Shown here: positions 1 through 6,520 of the stretch, one piece after another | Layout of the letters: every line of letters starts with the position of its first letter | Position numbering within the stretch: the first letter of the stretch is position 1 | NCBI GenBank assembly: GCA_955652845.1 | Contig: CATPBY010000175.1 | Coordinates: 1 to 11,825 of the forward strand | Source: an uncultured Terriglobales bacterium | Lineage (GTDB): Bacteria > Acidobacteriota > Terriglobia > Terriglobales > Acidobacteriaceae | Reading direction: 5' to 3' | Length of the DNA stretch: 11,825 nucleotides | Position numbers and translations under genes: made by a program | Notes under the pieces: generated by a model | Seen by the model: only the letters and a program-made list of their open reading frames with translations | Database searches by the model: none | Told to the model about the DNA's origin: nothing

Positions 1-2
1 CG

Positions 3-3000
3 TCGCTGGTGAGTCTCGCATTCATCGCAATGGTTGAAGTCGGTCCTCGCCAAGTCTCTCCCACTTCGACGGGCGCGCAGGTCCGCCCCAGTCTGGCCTA
101 CAGCAGGATTCCTCTTGCCTTCGAACTGAATCAGGGCCAGAGTGATTCGCGGGTCAAATTCCTGGCCCGCGGCGCGGGCTACGGGCTTTTTCTCAGCGCT
201 GATGAAGCCGTCCTGGTGCTGCAGCATTCGCCGGCTCGCACGCAGGACAACGGCGGATCCGTCGTCCGCATGGCCCTGGAGGGAGCGAGCAGAAACACCT
301 CTGTGACTGGAAGTGATGTCCTTCCCGGCAGGAGCAATTACTTTATAGGGCACGATTCCGCCAGGTGGCGCCGGAATATTCCACAGTTCGGCCGGGTTCG
401 CTACCAAAATATCTATCCGGGAATTGACCTGGTCTACTACGGCAATCAGGGGAAGATTGAATACGACTTTGAAGTTTCTCCCGGCGCAGATCCGAGCGCG
501 ATCACGCTCCGCTTTCCCGGCGCGCAGAAAGTCAGCCTTACCGGGCAGGGGGATTTGGTGCTCGGCAGCCCTGAGCAAGTGCGGTTCGAGGCTCCGCGCG
601 TCTACCAGAAAATAGGCAACCAACAACGGGCGGTTTCCGGGCGTTTTGAGGAGCGCGGAGAGCGTCGTGTGGGTTTTACTGTTGGCGACTACGACCGCAG
701 TAAGACTTTGATCATCGATCCGGTGCTTGCCTACGCAAGTTATTTAGGAGGCAGCGGCCAGGAGGCTTGCTCTGCAATTCCTGGGGTTGGTGTTGCGCCA
801 GTTTCGGGCTGCCCGGCAGTGGCAGTCGACGCGATTGGGAACATATACATCGCGGGGGCAACCACTTCAGCCGATTTCCCTATAGCCGGTACTCCCTTGC
901 ATCGATGTCTGGACACGCTCGTGAATCCGCCGACAGGATCCCCCTGTCCCGCTATTACCCCGCCCCCACCGGCCGATGTGTTCATCGCCAAGATTAATCC
1001 TTCGGCGTCTTCTCCGTCGGCACAATTGATTTATTCGACCTACCTGGGTGGAACTGGGATTGAGAGCACTGCGGGCGTCGGCATCGATAGTGGTCTCAAT
1101 GTTATCGTGGCAGGAAACACAACTTCGACCGATTTCCCGGTTAAGGGAGCCTTTCAGAGCACTCCTGTTCCCGGCAGCAATCATGTCTTCCTCAGCAAAA
1201 TCGATTCAACGGGATCCAATCTCGTCTATTCAACGTACCTTTCGGGGCACGGCACCGACACGGCTACCGGGCTGGCTGTGGATATCAAAGGCAAAGCTTA
1301 CGTAACCGGCACAACCACATCCAAGGATCTGCCGACGTCGACGTCTGCGTTTCCTGCGACCCTGGGCGCGTTTCAAACTTCTCCGACAAAGGCGGATAGT
1401 CAGTTTTTCGTGAGCAAAATTGATCCTGGGTTGTCTGGTTTTCCGAGCCTGGCTTATTCCACCTACCTCGGAGGCAGCAACCCGCTGAATGGAGTGACGT
1501 TGGGCGGTGGCATTGCAGTCGACGCCAGCTCCAACGTGTACGTCACGGGCGGCACCGATTTCATCGATATGCCGACGCTGAACGCCTTTCAGGGTTCCCC
1601 GAAAGGCGGCGTCGACGTCTGGCTGGCGAAACTCAATCCCGCCGCGGCTTCCGGAGCTCAATTGTTGTACGCGACCTACCTGGGCGGCACTGCACAAGAC
1701 GTAGGCTACGGAGTGGCAGTGGATTCCGCTACCAATGCATACGTAACCGGCTCGACTGATTCTACTGATTTCAACTTTACTCCCCCAACAGGGGTCGCTG
1801 TTTTTCAAGCCCAAAATCACGGCGCGCTCGACGCCTTCGTCGCCAAGGTTGGCCCGCCTTGCACGACCAACACCACCAGTTGTGCGCAGGGAACGGTTCC
1901 GTTGCTCTACTTTACCTACCTCGGGGGATCGGCAAGCGATGTAGGTTTGGCTATCGCAGTCGATTCCATTCAAGGCGCGCTGGTGACGGGATGGACGAAT
2001 TCGAACGACTTCCCACTTAACAGTCCTCCAAGCACTCCGGTGCAACGGACCTTCGGCGGTGGCCTTAGAGACGCTTTTATCGCCCGCATCGATACCACCG
2101 CCACCTCGGCAGCCGCTTCTGGCCACTTCGGAACCTATCTGGGAGGTGCAGCTGACGATGCCGGAACAGGCATTGCGCTCGATCTGCACAACCAAATTTA
2201 TGTGGCTGGGGAGACATCTTCTGGCAATTTCCTGACTAATATCCCGCCGCCACCCTCACCGTTCGTTCCCCATCAAAGCGGGCTGAACGGATCTAGCGAT
2301 GCATTTATCGCCAAGCTAGGCCCGAAACTAAATCTGACCGTTACCGTGACTGCAAGTCCCACCCAGGTGGGCGTGGGCAATCAGGTCAGCTTCATTTATA
2401 AAGTTGTTAATAATGGGGACTCGGCCTCGGGCATCACCTTTAACGATACTTTTTCGTCTACCGCCTTCACCTTTGTGTCAGCCAGCAGTTCTCCGGGCAG
2501 CTGCGGGGCGGCTTTGACAGGCAGCGTTACCTGTTCCGTGGGAACGCTTAACGCCGGGGCTACTGCCACTGTCACCGTTATCCTGACGGCCAACTCAACC
2601 GGTCAATTTACTGATGGAGGCCAGTTTACCGTCTTCGGTTCCGGCCCAAGCTTCCAGCCCAGTTCTCCAGCCTCAGTCACTGTGAATGATTTCAGCATCT
2701 CGGTGGCGCCTACTGTCGCCACCGTTCCTGCCGGAATGCCAGCCACTTACACGGTTACAGTCTCTCCCGTCACGATTGGCGGGGGTTTCCCCGAGCCAGT
2801 CAGTTTATCCGTGACTCCTCTTCCCCCGGGAGTTACACAAAGCTTCACCAATGGCGCTTCAATCCCGAACCTGAACTCGGGGGCGCAGAGTCGACAGTTA
2901 GTGCTCAGCACCACTCCTCGTGTTACCACTCCTGCGAGTTTATTCCGCAGGGGAGTACCCCTCTACGCGGCTTGGCTTCCAGTTTCCGGATTAGCATTGC

Positions 3001-3218
3001 TGGGGATGGGTATGAGCAGGAAAAATGTTCGCCGCCTCTGGCTGGCGGGAATATTGATGGCCGGATGCCTCGCCCTTATCCTGTTCCAGGCGGGATGTGG
3101 CAGCACACCGGGTACTCCGACGACCACTGGTACGCCGGCGGGGACGTATACCCTCACTGTGACTGCCAGTTCAGGCTCGGTATCGCGGACGCAGCAGATT
3201 TCGCTGACCGTGCAGTAG
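3..3218 (+). CDS. Secreted SBBP (beta-propeller repeat) protein, 5' end cut by window edge
   Basis: Large exported protein of unknown ligand. The frame is open to the left edge. A GTG at 9 has no Shine-Dalgarno and begins inside a hydrophobic stretch that looks like the end of a signal peptide, so the true start is probably outside the window. Numbering from that GTG: residues about 30-238 match the N-terminal domain usual in SBBP proteins (FELNQGQ, RVKFLARG, later IIDPV). Seven SBBP repeats (YSTYLGG...AVD...VTG.T.S.DFP...F.AK) start near 240, 340, 405, 481, 552, 632 and 706, enough for a seven-blade propeller. A DUF11-like beta domain spans about 774-893. An Ig-like domain from 894 is interrupted by two hydrophobic segments (983-1002 and 1010-1030) and resumes at TPAGTYT (1042-1048). 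Eight cysteines in the ectodomain form four close pairs. The family assignment is firm; the role (surface or adhesion protein) is inference. It converges with the next gene, 31 bp away. Confidence 0.9.
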   Translation, partial: SLVSLAFIAMVEVGPRQVSPTSTGAQVRPSLAYSRIPLAFELNQGQSDSRVKFLARGAGYGLFLSADEAVLVLQHSPARTQDNGGSVVRMALEGASRNTSVTGSDVLPGRSNYFIGHDSARWRRNIPQFGRVRYQNIYPGIDLVYYGNQGKIEYDFEVSPGADPSAITLRFPGAQKVSLTGQGDLVLGSPEQVRFEAPRVYQKIGNQQRAVSGRFEERGERRVGFTVGDYDRSKTLIIDPVLAYASYLGGSGQEACSAIPGVGVAPVSGCPAVAVDAIGNIYIAGATTSADFPIAGTPLHRCLDTLVNPPTGSPCPAITPPPPADVFIAKINPSASSPSAQLIYSTYLGGTGIESTAGVGIDSGLNVIVAGNTTSTDFPVKGAFQSTPVPGSNHVFLSKIDSTGSNLVYSTYLSGHGTDTATGLAVDIKGKAYVTGTTTSKDLPTSTSAFPATLGAFQTSPTKADSQFFVSKIDPGLSGFPSLAYSTYLGGSNPLNGVTLGGGIAVDASSNVYVTGGTDFIDMPTLNAFQGSPKGGVDVWLAKLNPAAASGAQLLYATYLGGTAQDVGYGVAVDSATNAYVTGSTDSTDFNFTPPTGVAVFQAQNHGALDAFVAKVGPPCTTNTTSCAQGTVPLLYFTYLGGSASDVGLAIAVDSIQGALVTGWTNSNDFPLNSPPSTPVQRTFGGGLRDAFIARIDTTATSAAASGHFGTYLGGAADDAGTGIALDLHNQIYVAGETSSGNFLTNIPPPPSPFVPHQSGLNGSSDAFIAKLGPKLNLTVTVTASPTQVGVGNQVSFIYKVVNNGDSASGITFNDTFSSTAFTFVSASSSPGSCGAALTGSVTCSVGTLNAGATATVTVILTANSTGQFTDGGQFTVFGSGPSFQPSSPASVTVNDFSISVAPTVATVPAGMPATYTVTVSPVTIGGGFPEPVSLSVTPLPPGVTQSFTNGASIPNLNSGAQSRQLVLSTTPRVTTPASLFRRGVPLYAAWLPVSGLALLGMGMSRKNVRRLWLAGILMAGCLALILFQAGCGSTPGTPTTTGTPAGTYTLTVTASSGSVSRTQQISLTVQ

Positions 3219-3249
3219 GTGACGAGTCAATCGTTCGGAGCGACTGGGA

Positions 3250-4665
3250 TTATGCGCCCGCCGACAGTTTGTGATGGCTCTTGGCAGGCTTCTGTGCGAT
3301 GCCGTACTGCCGGATCTTATATAGCAGCGCCTTGTAACTGATCTGCAGCAAGGCCGCCGCTTGCTTGCGGTTCCAGTTAGTTTCTTCAAGCGCCTTGGTG
3401 ATGGCGCTGGCCTCGGCTTCATCCTTCGCAGTCCGGGCCAGTGACTTCAGGCCACCTCCGGATTCGCCTGCGTGGGATGCGGTTCCGTCAAATTGAGCCC
3501 CGCCGCCATCGTTCCTGGGTTGCAGCTCAGTTATCGCCAGCTTCTCATCTCCGAGCACCAGGTATCGCTTGATGAAATTGTTCAACTCCCGCAGATTGCC
3601 CGGCCAGCTATGGTCAAGACAGGCCTGCAGCATGGTTTGCGATAGCGGTAGCGGAGCTCGCGCGTACTCCTCAGACATGCGCGACATGAAGTGCTTTAGC
3701 AGGATCGGAATTTCTTCCTTGCGCTCGCGCAGTGGAGGAATCTGCAGGGTGAAAGCATTCAGACGGTAGTAGAGGTCCTCGCGCAGAAGCTTGTTGGCGA
3801 GTGCCTCCGGAATATTGATGTTGGTGGCCGCCAGAATACGCACGTCCACTTTAATGACGGAGCGGCTGCCCAGCCGTGAAAACTGCTGGTCCTGCAGCAC
3901 GTGCAGCAGCTTGGCCTGCAAGCCCGGCGGCATCTCTCCGATTTCGTCCAGCAAGATTGTTCCTTTATTGCATAGCTCGAATTTGCCGGGCTTGGCATGG
4001 TTGGCGCCAGTGAACGCGCCCGCTTCATAACCAAATAATTCGCTCTCCAGAAGATCGGCCGGAACTGCCGCGCAGTTCACCTTGAGGAAGGTGCGATGGG
4101 CGCGCGGAGACAACTTGTGGATCAGCCGCGCTACTACTTCTTTACCGGTGCCACTCTCGCCCAGCAGCAGCACCGGAATATCGACGTTGGCGACCAGCGC
4201 AGCTTGCGAACGAATCTTGCGCATCGCCGGGCTGGCGGCCACAAAAAAGACATCGTCGGTAAGCTCTTCTACGTCGCCGGCATAATTCTGCTGATTGGTT
4301 CCGAGACACTGGTCAATCACCGCGTCCAGCTCCGCTTTCTGAAAGGGCTTGGTCAGATAATCGTGCGCCCCCAGGCGGATGGCTTGCACAACTTTGCGGG
4401 TGTCGCTGACGCAGGAAAGCATCACGACTTTGACCCCTGGCTGCAGCTCGCGCAATTGCTCCAGAGTCTGCAGGCCGTCGATCCCGGGCATGAGCAGATC
4501 GAGCAGCACCAGGTCGGGATGAAGGCCTTTTCTCACCCTCTCCAAAGCTTCTTCCCCGGTGCTCGCGGTCTCCACCTTGTGATCATCCACCTCGAGCAAG
4601 GTGCGAATATAACGAAGCATTCCGGGTTCATCGTCCACCAGCAATATTTTGGACGTTTCGGTCAT
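3250..4665 (-). CDS. NtrC-family sigma-54-dependent response regulator
   Basis: A 471-residue transcription activator that should act on RNA polymerase holoenzyme carrying sigma-54. The receiver domain (about 1-122) has the acidic pair D11/D12, phospho-acceptor D56 (DLLMPG), switch residue S84 and K106 (LTKPF). The AAA+ domain (about 140-380) has Walker A GESGTGKE at 169-176, the sigma-54-contacting GAFTGA loop at 216-221, Walker B ILLDE ending at D240/E241, and the RLNAF/PPLRER region. A Fis-type helix-turn-helix lies at about 415-456. All key residues are present, so it should be functional. The ATG overlaps the stop of the upstream kinase gene as ATGA, which implies translational coupling and a cognate pair. 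The target genes are unknown; the nearby sigma-54-like promoters are candidates. The helix-turn-helix is nearly the same as that of the activator at 6521-7591. Confidence 0.95.
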   Translation of the reverse strand: MTETSKILLVDDEPGMLRYIRTLLEVDDHKVETASTGEEALERVRKGLHPDLVLLDLLMPGIDGLQTLEQLRELQPGVKVVMLSCVSDTRKVVQAIRLGAHDYLTKPFQKAELDAVIDQCLGTNQQNYAGDVEELTDDVFFVAASPAMRKIRSQAALVANVDIPVLLLGESGTGKEVVARLIHKLSPRAHRTFLKVNCAAVPADLLESELFGYEAGAFTGANHAKPGKFELCNKGTILLDEIGEMPPGLQAKLLHVLQDQQFSRLGSRSVIKVDVRILAATNINIPEALANKLLREDLYYRLNAFTLQIPPLRERKEEIPILLKHFMSRMSEEYARAPLPLSQTMLQACLDHSWPGNLRELNNFIKRYLVLGDEKLAITELQPRNDGGGAQFDGTASHAGESGGGLKSLARTAKDEAEASAITKALEETNWNRKQAAALLQISYKALLYKIRQYGIAQKPAKSHHKLSAGA

Positions 4666-5600
4666 TTACTTTTCCCTCTGCTGACGGTTGTCGGAACGGG
4701 TTGGAGGGGAATGATGAAAGAAAACTTGCAGCCGGCGCCTGGATCACTCTCGACCCAGATTTTTCCGCCCATGCCATTGACCAGGCGGCGCGCGATGGCC
4801 AGACCCAGCCCCATGCCGTCTGACCGATTCTCGCTTTGCGGAAGCCGGAAGAAATCATCGAAAACTTCGATGTGATATTCCGCGGGAATTCCCGGTCCAG
4901 TGTCGGACACACTGACCTTAACCGAGTTAGGCAGGGTATTGTCGTGGCGGCGGCGCTCGCTCGCGATACCCGGCTTGTTGCTGCTGCGGCGCTCCCACAT
5001 ATAGGGCTCGGCGTGCAACCACACTGTCCCGCCAGTGGGGGTGAATTTAGAGGCATTCTCCAGAAGATTTGAGATCACCCTCTGAATTTTGGCGGAGTCA
5101 AAGGGAAAGGCCGTCAGCTTGTCATTGCCCAGGAAATAAAGCGCCAATCCATTTTCCTGGAAACGGTGCGACCATAACCTGCATACCTCCGAGAGGCAGC
5201 CATTCATGTCGGCGGTCTCGTAACGCATCTTCATCTCGCCGGTCTCAAGCACGCTGAAGCTGAGAAAATCCTGGATGAAGTGCTGCAACCGCTGACCGCT
5301 GGAGTGCATGTCGCGCAGGATTTCGCTCTGACGCTCGTTGAGAGTGCCGAGCTTTTCGCTCTCCAGCAATTCGATGTATCCGTTGAGTATGGCCAGCGGA
5401 GTCTTCAGATCATGGGCGGCGGAAGCCAGCGCATTTGTTGTGCGCAGGAAACGCTCCCGAAGCTGGTTATACTCGCGCAGCAACTCGTCGTATTCGGCGG
5501 TATTCGCAGGAGCGACGCGGGCATGCTGGCGGCGAGGCTCCGCCTTCGGTTCCGGGTTGGGTGCTTGGGGGAGACACGTGTTTTCCGGCGTTGGGCCCAT
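4662..5600 (-). CDS. Soluble histidine kinase (HisKA-HATPase), partner of the NtrC-type regulator
   Basis: A 312-residue sensor kinase with no membrane segment and no recognisable PAS, GAF or HAMP domain. Residues 1-35 are Pro-rich. Residues about 36-60 form a charged, leucine-containing probable coiled coil leading into the H-box AAHDLKTPL with the phospho-acceptor H63. The HATPase domain has an N-box with N178 and N182, a DTGPGIP motif with D233, and a GMGLGL G2-box at 262-267. Between the N-box and the D-box there is a basic insertion of about 25 residues (about 200-226, rich in Arg and Ser) that most HATPase domains lack. The ATG is the first start after an in-frame TGA two codons upstream; its Shine-Dalgarno is weak. 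Its TGA overlaps the regulator's ATG. With no input domain, the signal must come from a partner protein or through the N-terminal coiled coil; that is inference. Confidence 0.93.
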   Translation of the reverse strand: MGPTPENTCLPQAPNPEPKAEPRRQHARVAPANTAEYDELLREYNQLRERFLRTTNALASAAHDLKTPLAILNGYIELLESEKLGTLNERQSEILRDMHSSGQRLQHFIQDFLSFSVLETGEMKMRYETADMNGCLSEVCRLWSHRFQENGLALYFLGNDKLTAFPFDSAKIQRVISNLLENASKFTPTGGTVWLHAEPYMWERRSSNKPGIASERRRHDNTLPNSVKVSVSDTGPGIPAEYHIEVFDDFFRLPQSENRSDGMGLGLAIARRLVNGMGGKIWVESDPGAGCKFSFIIPLQPVPTTVSRGKSK

Positions 5601-5662
5601 GGCTCAGGGAACTCGTGGCTTGGCGAACCGGGGAGGAACAACGTTGGACTGGTCCGTATCCA

Positions 5663-5691
5663 ATGCTATGTCAGGGGTTTCGACCTGTCAA
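5663..5691 (-). promoter_or_regulatory. Sigma-70-type promoter of the kinase-regulator operon
   Basis: Read on the minus strand, a perfect -35 TTGACA (5686-5691) is followed after exactly 17 bp by TAGCAT (5663-5668), which matches the -10 consensus at four of six positions. Transcription would start near 5656 and give a leader of about 55 nt before the kinase ATG. The match is visible in the sequence; activity is inferred. Confidence 0.55.
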
Positions 5692-5731
5692 CGGAAAATG
5701 AAATGAAATGGTCGAATAAGAGAAAAACATT

Positions 5732-5741
5732 GCAGCGCTGC
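5732..5741. repeat. 10-bp perfect palindrome GCAGCGCTGC, possible operator
   Basis: GCAGCGCTGC equals its own reverse complement. It sits about 40 bp upstream of the kinase-operon -35 box and about 200 bp from the PilZ start, a plausible place for a regulator site. A 10-bp palindrome of high GC can also occur by chance in this genome. Confidence 0.3.
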
Positions 5742-5775
5742 GCAAGTAAAGGCCGAATTTCTGATCCTTTACCAG

Positions 5776-5798
5776 GCATTGCGGAGCCCTGCCAATGC
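5776..5798. repeat. Stem-loop GCATTG-N11-CAATGC
   Basis: A 6-bp perfect inverted repeat with an 11-nt spacer in the divergent intergenic region. It has no T tract, so it is not an intrinsic terminator. It may be a protein-binding dyad or chance. Confidence 0.25.
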
Positions 5799-5877
5799 AG
5801 CTAAACTTGGCTGCAGTGGCAATATTTGAAGGAATCACGGGTGCTGGACCAGGTTTTTTAGCTTGGGGTAGCCGTCT

Positions 5878-5932
5878 TTGGCACGCGGTTTGGCCCCTAA
5901 GATGCGGTAAACCATAGGCTATTACGTGCCAA
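5878..5932 (+). promoter_or_regulatory. Structured leader candidate before the PilZ gene
   Basis: TTGGCACG (5878-5885) and CGTGCCAA (5925-5932) form a perfect 8-bp closing stem. The 39-nt interior holds a second perfect stem, GGTTT (5887-5891) with AAACC (5909-5913), and a short ATA-GGC-TAT hairpin (5914-5922), so the element can fold as a three-way junction. The 3' strand of the closing stem includes the first two bases of the AAGGGG Shine-Dalgarno (5931-5936), and G5933/G5934 can extend the stem by a wobble and a pair, so folding could hide the ribosome site. It does not match a riboswitch class I can recall. The pairing is seen directly; regulation is inference. As DNA it could instead be a pair of inverted operator half-sites. 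Confidence 0.4.
5879..5894 (+). promoter_or_regulatory. Sigma-54-like element with off-by-one spacing
   Basis: TGGCACG (5879-5885) matches the -24 consensus fully and is followed by CGGT and then TTGGC. The invariant GC of the -12 box lies one base too far away (11 bp rather than 10 between GG and GC); alternatively the -12 base is G instead of C. Sigma-54 promoters tolerate spacing change poorly, so this may be inactive or degraded. The TGGCACG bases also form the 5' strand of the leader stem, so both readings cannot hold for one transcript. Confidence 0.3.
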
Positions 5933-5941
5933 GGGGCGGGT

Positions 5942-6322
5942 GTGACCAGACGCAAACCGGAAAAAGAACGACGCCAGTGGATTCGTTTGCCGCTCGCCAT
6001 TCCAGTCTTCGTACGTAGTCGCGATGACAAGGGCAAAGAATTCCTGGAGTTCGCTACCGCTCTCAATGTTTCCGCCGGTGGCGCTCTGGTGGCAGTTCGT
6101 CGCTCTTTGCCCCTTTCCGCAAGGGTTCTGCTTGAAATCCCCAGTGCGCCTCTGGCTGCCACCAATGCCCTACCTAAAGCATCCCGAACTTTACGGGCTC
6201 GAACGGTGAGGGTAACTCATGCAGAGGGCTACCACTTAGTCGGTTTAAAGTTCTCCCATCCGCTATTAGCCCCTGAAACTCCCGCACTGCCTGCCCGAAG
6301 GAAAGTTGCTTCTCTAGTGTGA
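5942..6322 (+). CDS. PilZ-domain protein (probable c-di-GMP binding)
   Basis: A 126-residue single-domain protein. It shows the two c-di-GMP-binding motifs of the PilZ family: RxxxR (R11-QWI-R15) and N/DxSxxG (N42-V-S44-A-G46-G47), followed by the beta-rich core and VGLKF near the C-terminus. The start is a GTG with AAGGGG five bases upstream. There is no signal peptide or membrane segment, so it is cytoplasmic. It has no output domain, so it probably acts by binding a partner. It lies 198 bp upstream of the sigma-54 activator on the same strand and is divergent from the kinase operon. A functional link with either regulator is inferred from position only. Confidence 0.9.
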   Translation: MTRRKPEKERRQWIRLPLAIPVFVRSRDDKGKEFLEFATALNVSAGGALVAVRRSLPLSARVLLEIPSAPLAATNALPKASRTLRARTVRVTHAEGYHLVGLKFSHPLLAPETPALPARRKVASLV

Positions 6323-6326
6323 AAAA

Positions 6327-6344
6327 CTTTTCCTACTTGAAAAG
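6327..6344. promoter_or_regulatory. Dyad CTTTTC-N6-GAAAAG, candidate enhancer (UAS) for a sigma-54 activator
   Basis: A perfect 6-bp inverted repeat begins five bases after the PilZ stop. Its centre is about 136 bp upstream of the -24 GG of the promoter at 6470, within the usual range for sigma-54 enhancer sites. It also resembles a short hairpin but lacks a T tract, so it is not a convincing terminator. Binding by either local activator is inference. Confidence 0.35.
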
Positions 6345-6408
6345 CCTCCCGCAGCGGGTCGCGTCCATTTTGGTAGTCTTCCATAGAGATTCTTTCAGGC
6401 TCTCGTAA

Positions 6409-6421
6409 ATCATTGAATGAT
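6409..6421. promoter_or_regulatory. 13-bp palindrome ATCATTgAATGAT
   Basis: Two perfect 6-bp arms around a central G, in an AT-rich stretch between the candidate enhancer and the -24/-12 promoter. The same bases match the IHF consensus (WATCAANNNNTTR) with two mismatches. It could be an operator, an IHF-like bending site, or chance. A second small dyad, GTTA-ATA-TAAC, lies at 6427-6437. Confidence 0.35.
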
Positions 6422-6469
6422 ATACAGTTAATATAACACTAAAGACCGTTTTACGGACCCAAGAAGGTT

Positions 6470-6485
6470 TGGCTTTCGGGATGCA
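6470..6485 (+). promoter_or_regulatory. Sigma-54 (-24/-12) promoter of the second activator gene
   Basis: TGGC (6470-6473) and TGCA (6482-6485) are separated by 8 bp, so the invariant GG (6471-6472) and GC (6483-6484) have the required 10-bp gap. Transcription would start near 6496, giving a leader of about 25 nt that contains the Shine-Dalgarno (6509-6515) and the ATG at 6521. The bases between the boxes do not match the ACG part of the consensus. The spacing is seen directly; use by sigma-54 is inferred. Confidence 0.5.
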
Positions 6486-6520
6486 CATTGGTAGCTGCGT
6501 ACAGTAGTAGAAGGGAAAAA

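Larger units (their letters stand above)
5601..5941. other. Divergent intergenic region between kinase operon and PilZ gene
   Basis: This 341-bp stretch holds no convincing gene. It carries the kinase-operon promoter near 5663-5691, a 10-bp perfect palindrome at 5732-5741, a 6-bp stem-loop at 5776-5798, a sigma-54-like element at 5879-5894 and a nested stem-loop leader at 5878-5932 that ends in the PilZ Shine-Dalgarno. Frames that cross it are antisense or out-of-frame overlaps with the neighbouring genes. The density of dyads suggests a regulated divergent control region. Confidence 0.7.

Noticed and set aside
1230..2195. Long minus-strand open frame (321 codons) opposite the SBBP gene
   Set aside because: Arg/Gly/Ser-rich translation with no domain pattern; it lies wholly opposite a well supported gene with clear repeats, so it is a compositional shadow.
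722..2330. Repeated DNA in the SBBP region as a CRISPR or tandem repeat array
   Set aside because: The periodicity is at protein level (beta-propeller blades); the DNA units vary in length and sequence.
4096..4875. Plus-strand open frame (259 codons) opposite the regulator and kinase genes
   Set aside because: No recognisable motif, and it covers the antisense of two firmly identified genes.
5783..5797. Minus-strand TGGCA...GCA as a sigma-54 promoter for the kinase operon
   Set aside because: The GG-to-GC spacing is one base short, and a better sigma-70 promoter lies closer to the gene.
5671..6165. Minus-strand open frame (164 codons) over the divergent region and the PilZ gene
   Set aside because: It overlaps the PilZ motifs on the other strand and the kinase promoter, and its translation has no family features.
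6488..6520. TTG start 11 codons upstream for the second activator
   Set aside because: No ribosome site, and it lies before the predicted transcription start; the ATG at 6521 has a good Shine-Dalgarno.
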